From: Spongiibacter nanhainus
GTDB taxonomy: Bacteria; Pseudomonadota; Gammaproteobacteria; Pseudomonadales; Spongiibacteraceae
Direction: 5' to 3'
Length of the DNA stretch: 64,000 bases
Assembly (NCBI RefSeq): GCF_016132545.1
Contig: NZ_CP066167.1
Span: 124,001 to 188,000 of the forward strand
Shown piece by piece: positions 59,627 through 64,000 of this stretch. The notes below the pieces were generated by a model that made no database searches, was not told where the DNA came from, and was given only the letters and a program-made list of their open reading frames with translations. Made by a program: the position numbers and the translations under genes. Every line of letters starts with the position of its first letter. Within the stretch, counting starts at the first letter, position 1.

Positions 59627-60706
59627 ATGAATAATCGTACTGAGACGCCGTCAAGCAGATTGGAAAAACCGGTTGCGATGTTTCCAAAGAATCACTGGTA
59701 TGTTGCTGCCAGATCTAAAGAAGTCGGTCGAGAGCTGCTGGCCCGTAAAATCCTTGGTAAAGACCTTGTTTTATATCGTTGCGAGTCGGGCGAGCCTGTT
59801 GCTCTGAGTGGCCTTTGCCCACACCGTCAATTTCCCTTGGGCAAGGGGACTCTGTTTGGTGATGAACTCGAGTGTCGGTATCACGGAATTACTTTTGGCC
59901 CATCGGGCGAGTGCCTGCGTATTCCAACGCAAGAGTCCATTCCTGCATCCTGCAGGTTGACAAACTACCCCTTGGTAGAGAAATGGGAGTGGCTGTGGAT
60001 ATGGGTAGGCGAACCCGAGTTGGCTGATAGTACAGCTATTCCCGATATGAATGATTTGCGACTCGGCGAAGAAGGTTGGCGAGCGATGGATAACGGGACC
60101 TTTCGTTTTGAGTCGAGGATACAGCTATCCATAGATAATCTGATGGATTTGTCCCATGTCTATGCATTGCATTTCCCAGCTGGTCTGATGCGGGATATCC
60201 CGCCGCCAAAAGTACACAGCGAATTGCACAATAACCGTTGGACAGTAACAACTGAAACCCCCGTTCCCGCAGACGAGTTTACCAAAACGCTGTTTCCGGA
60301 TTGTGGTGATGTCGTCTACTCGAAATTTAGTTCAGAGTTTGTTTCTCCCGGTCTGGTCAAGGCCGTTATTAGCACCCACCGGATGAATGCTGATTTCACC
60401 CCCGGTGAAGAGTTGGGAACCTTGATTTTTCCCCATGCCTTAACCCCCGAAACCGCAACATCCACGTTTCTGTTTATGGCGGAAACGCGAAATTTTTCTA
60501 TCCACGATACGAGCATCGAACCCGCGCTGCTAGAGAGCAATATGCGCATTCTCCACGAGGATATGGAGGCGCTGGAATTAATCGAAAGTCACACCTCGGC
60601 TGAGATCGAATACATAACGTCCGTGAGAGCCGATGCTGGCGCGCTGAGGGTTAAGAAAGTGATTGACGAAATGATTGCAGCAGAGAGCGCGGCCAATGCC
60701 GGTTGA
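59627..60706 (+). CDS. Rieske non-haem iron oxygenase (VanA-like)
   Basis: 359-residue terminal oxygenase. The Rieske [2Fe-2S] ligands are CPHRQFP (Cys-x-His) and CRYHG (Cys-x-x-His). The mononuclear iron site is NLMDLSHVYALHF, with the bridging Asp and two His. The layout is that of the vanillate O-demethylase/dicamba monooxygenase class, which O-demethylate or hydroxylate aromatic or alicyclic compounds. A reductase component is needed but is not in the window. AGAGAGAGCAAT precedes the ATG. It lies between its receptor and two MaoC-type genes. Confidence 0.93.
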   Translation: MNNRTETPSSRLEKPVAMFPKNHWYVAARSKEVGRELLARKILGKDLVLYRCESGEPVALSGLCPHRQFPLGKGTLFGDELECRYHGITFGPSGECLRIPTQESIPASCRLTNYPLVEKWEWLWIWVGEPELADSTAIPDMNDLRLGEEGWRAMDNGTFRFESRIQLSIDNLMDLSHVYALHFPAGLMRDIPPPKVHSELHNNRWTVTTETPVPADEFTKTLFPDCGDVVYSKFSSEFVSPGLVKAVISTHRMNADFTPGEELGTLIFPHALTPETATSTFLFMAETRNFSIHDTSIEPALLESNMRILHEDMEALELIESHTSAEIEYITSVRADAGALRVKKVIDEMIAAESAANAG

Positions 60707-60738
60707 GTGCTGGGAAGATCTCAGAAGAGGGCAACAAG

Positions 60739-61188
60739 TTGATTGATCACAAACATATTGGAACTGAATTCGCGGCCTCGACGTTGTTTGTCGATCCATG
60801 GCGGATTCGCTTCTTTGCAAAAGCAATTGGAGAGGAAAACCCGATGTACTTCGATAAGAAGGCAGCGGCTGAGGCTGGTTATGCCGACATTATTGCACCG
60901 CCGACCTTTGCCTTCAGTTTAGAGCTTGAGGAGCCTGCCAGCTTATTTTCCATGGCCCGAGATATTGGTGCAGATCTGCGTTTTGTTCTGCATGGAGAGC
61001 AGTCCTTTCGCTATCACTGCCCTATAGTCGCGGGCGACACATTGACTCGGACTGCAACACTTAGCGATATCGTTGATAAGAAGGGAGGCGCTATGCAAAT
61101 TGTTACTCGCCATGCGCGCATTGTAAATCAGCATCAGCAGTTGGCGGCGGAGCTAAGTGCCCAAGTCATTGTGCGCAATCCAAAATAA
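60739..61188 (+). CDS. MaoC-like dehydratase, FAS1-type N-domain protein
   Basis: About 149 residues with a hot-dog fold of the MaoC_dehydrat_N (PF13452) kind: the segment from IGTEFAASTLFVDPWRIRFFAKAIGEENP through YFDKKAAAEAGYADIIAPPTFAF is characteristic. The usual catalytic Asp/His pair of MaoC hydratases is not in this half, so it likely pairs with the next gene as a heteromeric hydratase. I place the start at TTG 60739 (MIDHKHIG) with AGAGGG upstream; a TTG at 60703 is the alternative. No ATG is available before the conserved region. Confidence 0.8.
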   Translation: MIDHKHIGTEFAASTLFVDPWRIRFFAKAIGEENPMYFDKKAAAEAGYADIIAPPTFAFSLELEEPASLFSMARDIGADLRFVLHGEQSFRYHCPIVAGDTLTRTATLSDIVDKKGGAMQIVTRHARIVNQHQQLAAELSAQVIVRNPK

Positions 61189-61204
61189 AGGAGTGGATAA
61201 AATA

Positions 61205-61627
61205 ATGGCTCATCGAGAGTTAAGAGTAGGCGACCCACTGCCTTCTTTGGCTATAGCGCCGGTTAGCCGCCTTAATCTGGCGCTGTTTGCCGGGGCCTCT
61301 GGAGATCACCATCCCATTCACATCGATCTCGATTACGCGCGTTCTGCGGGATTCGCAGATGTATTTGCGCACGGCATGTTGGGTATGGCTTGGCTGGGTC
61401 GGTGTTTGACCAATTGGCAGCCGCAAGGATACCTCAGAAATTTTACGGTCCGGTTTGGTGGAATTACCCACCTTGGTCACCAGATGACGTGCCGGGGAAA
61501 AATCGTAGAGCTAAGCCACGATAAAAATACGATGTATATCAAACTCGACATCGAGGCTGTCAATCAGTTTGGCGAGGTAAAAATCGCCGGCGAAGCTGAC
61601 TTTGCTTTGCCGTTTGAAGATTCCTAA
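61205..61627 (+). CDS. MaoC-type (R)-specific enoyl-CoA hydratase subunit
   Basis: 140 residues with the hydratase-2 motif FAGASGDHHPIHIDLDYARS, giving the catalytic Asp and His, and FAHGMLGMAWLGR. The hot-dog fold is complete. The ATG at 61205 follows AAAGGAG. With the preceding gene it probably forms a two-subunit enoyl-CoA hydratase, similar in plan to the heteromeric ChsH1/ChsH2 hydratases of steroid side-chain degradation, although no DUF35 part is present. Confidence 0.88.
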   Translation: MAHRELRVGDPLPSLAIAPVSRLNLALFAGASGDHHPIHIDLDYARSAGFADVFAHGMLGMAWLGRCLTNWQPQGYLRNFTVRFGGITHLGHQMTCRGKIVELSHDKNTMYIKLDIEAVNQFGEVKIAGEADFALPFEDS

Positions 61628-61637
61628 GGGGAAGGTA

Positions 61638-62471
61638 ATGACCGCTATATTGGAGAACAGAGTTGCATTGGTAACAGGGGCAGGCCGGGGTATTGGTCGC
61701 GCCATTGCCTTGAAGTATGCCGCTGCAGGTGCACGCTTAGTGATCAACGACCTGGAGCAAGACGTGGCTGAAAGCGTTGCCGAAGAGGTGAGGGAGATCG
61801 GTAGTGAGGCCGCAGTATGCCACGGATCCGTTACTGCCCCGGATTTCGCTGAGCGTTATATCGGCACCGCGGTTAAGGCCTTTAATGGTATCGATATCAT
61901 TGTGAACAATGCGGGATATACCTGGGATAGCGTTATTCAGAAAATGACGGACGAGCAGTGGTACGCGATTTTGGACTGTCATATGACCGCACCCTTTCGA
62001 ATCCTGAGAGCCGCCCAGCCGGTCATCCGGAGTGCTGTTAAAGCTGAGCAGGCAGAAAACCGTCGAACGGTAAGAAAGATAGTCAACATTTCCTCAGCAG
62101 CCGGCATGTTCGGTAATCCCGGCCAGATCAACTACGCCGCTGCCAAAGCTGGGATTATGGGAATGACGATGACACTGGCGAAGGAGTGGGGGCGGTTGAA
62201 TACCTGTGTTAACGCTGTGGCTTTCGGTTTGGTTAGTACTCGCTTGACCACCACAACCGCAGACTCCAACACCACCGTTAATATCGATGGTCGGGATCTT
62301 AAGATCGGTGTTAATCCAGAGCTGATGACAGCAATGGAAAGTGCCATACCCTTGGGCAGGGCGGGAACGCCAGAAGAGGCAGCTGGCGCTGTCTACATGA
62401 TGACTATTCCGGAATCTGATTATGTGAGTGGCCAAACACTACTGTGTTCCGGTGGTCTTACCGGCATATAA
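61638..62471 (+). CDS. SDR 3-hydroxyacyl-CoA dehydrogenase-like
   Basis: 277-residue classical SDR: VALVTGAGRGIGRAIALKYA, INDLE, VNNAGYTWDS, serine strand NISSAAGMFGNPGQI and YAAAKAGI (Tyr-x-x-x-Lys). It is FabG-like but has an insertion of about 30 residues before the last helix (TTTTADSNTTVNIDGRDLKIG). Position between the hydratase and thiolase genes suggests oxidation of the 3-hydroxyacyl-CoA. ATG 61638 follows GGGGAAGGTA. Confidence 0.9.
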   Translation: MTAILENRVALVTGAGRGIGRAIALKYAAAGARLVINDLEQDVAESVAEEVREIGSEAAVCHGSVTAPDFAERYIGTAVKAFNGIDIIVNNAGYTWDSVIQKMTDEQWYAILDCHMTAPFRILRAAQPVIRSAVKAEQAENRRTVRKIVNISSAAGMFGNPGQINYAAAKAGIMGMTMTLAKEWGRLNTCVNAVAFGLVSTRLTTTTADSNTTVNIDGRDLKIGVNPELMTAMESAIPLGRAGTPEEAAGAVYMMTIPESDYVSGQTLLCSGGLTGI

Positions 62472-62488
62472 CTGACTGGGAGCGTGTT

Positions 62489-63670
62489 ATGACCTTAATA
62501 GCGGGTGTGGGCATGGTGCCCTTCAAAAAACCGGGAGCGAGTGCCACTTATATCGAAATGGGTTGTGAGGCAGCCCGGGCAGCTCTGCAGGACGCGTGTG
62601 TATCCTACGACAGTGTTCAGCAAGCGATAGTCGGCTATGTCTACGGAGATTCCACGTCGGGGCAGGCGGCAATGTACAGGGTGGGGATGACAGGCATTCC
62701 CATCGTTAACGTTAATAACAACTGTTCAACAGGATCGTCGGCACTTTTCATCGCCAGGCAACTGATCGAGTCAGGAGTAGCTGATTGCATATTGGTATTG
62801 GGTTTTGAGCAAATGACATCGGGTGCGCTGCAGAGCTATTGGAATGATCGCCCGAACCCTATGGTCAGGTTTGAAGACACGGCAGATAGGCTCTTTCCAG
62901 GCAGCAGGGATGTCCCCAGTGCCATTCGCCTGTTTGGCGGAGCAGGGAAGGCGTACCTGGAAAAATTCGATGCCAATGCGGCGTTATTTGCCAAAGTCCG
63001 GGCCAAGGCCAGCAAGCACGCTAGCATGAATCCCTTGGCTGTGTTCCGTCAAATAATGACAGAAGAAGAAGTCATGATGGCGCCAGAGATATGCCCAGGA
63101 GCGGGACTCACACGTTTAATGGCTTGCCCTCCTACCTGTGGTGCCGCTGCCGCTCTATTAGTGAGTGAAGACTTTGCCCAAAAAAATGGCATAAAGCCGG
63201 CCGTAACAATACGAGCGCAGGCTATGACTACCGATACAGCTAGCACATTCGAGTCAGGCTCAATGATGGACTTGGTGGGTTACAGCATGTCCAGAGCTGC
63301 AGCGCAGCAGGTCTATGAGTCGGCAGGTATCGGTCCGGATGCCGTCGATGTGTGTGAACTCCATGACTGCTTCGCGCCTAACGAAGTATTGGCTTATGAG
63401 GCGCTTGGCTTGTGCGCAGAGGGCGATGCCAGTCGCTTTGTATCTGATGGTGATAATACCTATGGCGGTCGATGTGTCACTAATCCCTCTGGAGGGCTGT
63501 TGTCAAAAGGACACCCGCTGGGAGCAACGGGCTTGGCTCAATGCTATGAGTTAGTCCAGCAACTGCGTGGTAGTGCTGAGCAGCGACAAGTCGCCAACGC
63601 GCGCTTGGCCTTGCAACACAATATCGGCCTGGGTGGTGCGGCGGTAGTGACACTCTACGAACGAGTTTAG
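62489..63670 (+). CDS. SCPx-type 3-ketoacyl-CoA thiolase
   Basis: 393-residue thiolase-superfamily enzyme of the sterol-carrier-protein-x group. The nucleophile Cys is in VNNNCSTGSSALF. ELHDCFAPNEVLAYEALGLC and the active-site loop NPSGGLLSKGHPLGATGLAQ follow, and the protein ends with ALQHNIGLGGAAVVTLY. These match peroxisomal SCPx thiolase, which cleaves 2-methyl-branched or sterol side-chain 3-ketoacyl-CoAs, and the Cys and His are intact. This points to a branched acyl-CoA in the pathway. ATG 62489 has GGGAG upstream. Confidence 0.92.
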   Translation: MTLIAGVGMVPFKKPGASATYIEMGCEAARAALQDACVSYDSVQQAIVGYVYGDSTSGQAAMYRVGMTGIPIVNVNNNCSTGSSALFIARQLIESGVADCILVLGFEQMTSGALQSYWNDRPNPMVRFEDTADRLFPGSRDVPSAIRLFGGAGKAYLEKFDANAALFAKVRAKASKHASMNPLAVFRQIMTEEEVMMAPEICPGAGLTRLMACPPTCGAAAALLVSEDFAQKNGIKPAVTIRAQAMTTDTASTFESGSMMDLVGYSMSRAAAQQVYESAGIGPDAVDVCELHDCFAPNEVLAYEALGLCAEGDASRFVSDGDNTYGGRCVTNPSGGLLSKGHPLGATGLAQCYELVQQLRGSAEQRQVANARLALQHNIGLGGAAVVTLYERV

Positions 63671-63702
63671 GCCCCCTTTCACTACATGATAAGGAGCGCG
63701 TT

Positions 63703-64000
63703 ATGAAATTAGTCACCTATTCCGTGGGCAGTGAAAGGTACCGGCTTGGCGCTCTGCGTCAGGATGGCTCTACGGTATTGGATCTTGCTACGGCTGCCCG
63801 ACAAATGAGCAACAGCCAGCCGGACTGCCTGTGTAGCATGCAGGCGCTGATAGAGTCCGGTGAGCAGGGGCTGGATACTGCCAGAGAGTTACTGCAGTCC
63901 GATAGCGATGCAGTTGTGGATATCGACAAAATCATCCTGCATGCGCCACTGCCAAGGCCGGTTTCGGTACGGGATTGTTTGGGCTTTAGTGGACACTTTA
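63703..64000 (+). CDS. Fumarylacetoacetate hydrolase family protein, N-terminal part
   Basis: The first 99 codons of a gene running off the window. ATG 63703 follows AAGGAGCGCGTT. The sequence MKLVTYSVGSERYRLGALRQ opens the N-terminal domain, and APLPRPVSVRDCLGFSGHF is the entrance to the FAH catalytic domain. The family hydrolyses C-C bonds of beta-diketones or decarboxylates/isomerises ring-cleavage products. It lies 32 bases after the thiolase, in the same operon. Confidence 0.85.
   Translation, partial: MKLVTYSVGSERYRLGALRQDGSTVLDLATAARQMSNSQPDCLCSMQALIESGEQGLDTARELLQSDSDAVVDIDKIILHAPLPRPVSVRDCLGFSGHF

Noticed and set aside
60703-60738. Extra 12-codon N-terminus of the MaoC-like gene from TTG 60703
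   Set aside because: It overlaps the Rieske stop and has no ribosome site; the TTG at 60739 is better placed, though not proven.
62489-63670. Ltp2-like retro-aldolase instead of a thiolase
   Set aside because: The nucleophilic Cys and the GHPLGATG loop of true SCPx thiolases are intact, and no DUF35 partner is present.

Overview
The window looks like chromosome of a marine-type gammaproteobacterium. I infer this from the housekeeping block at the left (metX, yggU, yggT, proC, yggS, divergent from pilT-pilU), the type IV pilus retraction ATPases and the many TonB-dependent receptors. The Cellvibrionales/Spongiibacteraceae are my best guess, but no rRNA or other marker is present to confirm it. 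I saw no tRNA, rRNA or CRISPR array.

Layout. 1-5.7 kb: conserved housekeeping genes. 5.7-14.5 kb: single accessory genes (2OG-Fe(II) oxygenase, ELM1-like glycosyltransferase-fold protein, two sulfotransferases, esterase, GFA protein, lipoprotein, glyoxalase-fold protein, NAD-binding protein). An IS3-family element here has cut a DJ-1/PfpI gene after its ninth codon. 14.5-24.4 kb: two tandem giant FG-GAP/VCBS lipoprotein genes, visibly more AT-rich than their surroundings. A complete IS66-type element with a perfect 8-bp target duplication has removed the start codon of the second. 24.7-37.8 kb: an AraC regulator divergent from a tightly overlapped operon (SDR, B12-dependent acyl-CoA mutase large and small subunits, MeaB-type GTPase, EthD protein, SDR), then a TonB receptor, a cytochrome P450, a second AraC-type regulator and a nitronate monooxygenase-like gene. 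37.9-48.5 kb: a seven-gene operon on the minus strand that reads like a complete terminal-oxidation pathway: desaturase-fold hydroxylase, rubredoxin, TonB receptor, acyl-CoA synthetase, alcohol dehydrogenase, aldehyde dehydrogenase, acyl-CoA dehydrogenase. A divergent AraC regulator adjoins it. 48.6-56.2 kb: small exported protein, MFS transporter, TonB receptor, and a TetR / sterol-desaturase-type hydroxylase / DUF2804 operon. 56.4-64 kb: TetR divergent from a TonB receptor, Rieske oxygenase, two MaoC-type hydratase subunits, SDR, SCPx-type thiolase and the start of a fumarylacetoacetate-hydrolase family gene.

How it works together (inference): from 25 kb onward the window is a catabolic island. 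It repeats one plan four times: an outer-membrane TonB receptor next to an oxygen-inserting enzyme of a different chemical class (P450, desaturase-type di-iron hydroxylase, sterol-desaturase-type hydroxylase, Rieske oxygenase). Three of the four modules carry CoA-linked downstream steps, and each has its own AraC or TetR regulator. This suggests use of several hydrophobic compounds (terpenoid, steroid, hydrocarbon or aromatic); the substrates cannot be read from the sequence.

Most notable: the B12-dependent mutase cluster, whose large subunit seems to lack the usual methylmalonyl-CoA mutase active-site residues; the rubredoxin-linked hydroxylase operon; and a pair of identically spaced direct-repeat operators that tie that operon to a separate small exported protein gene.
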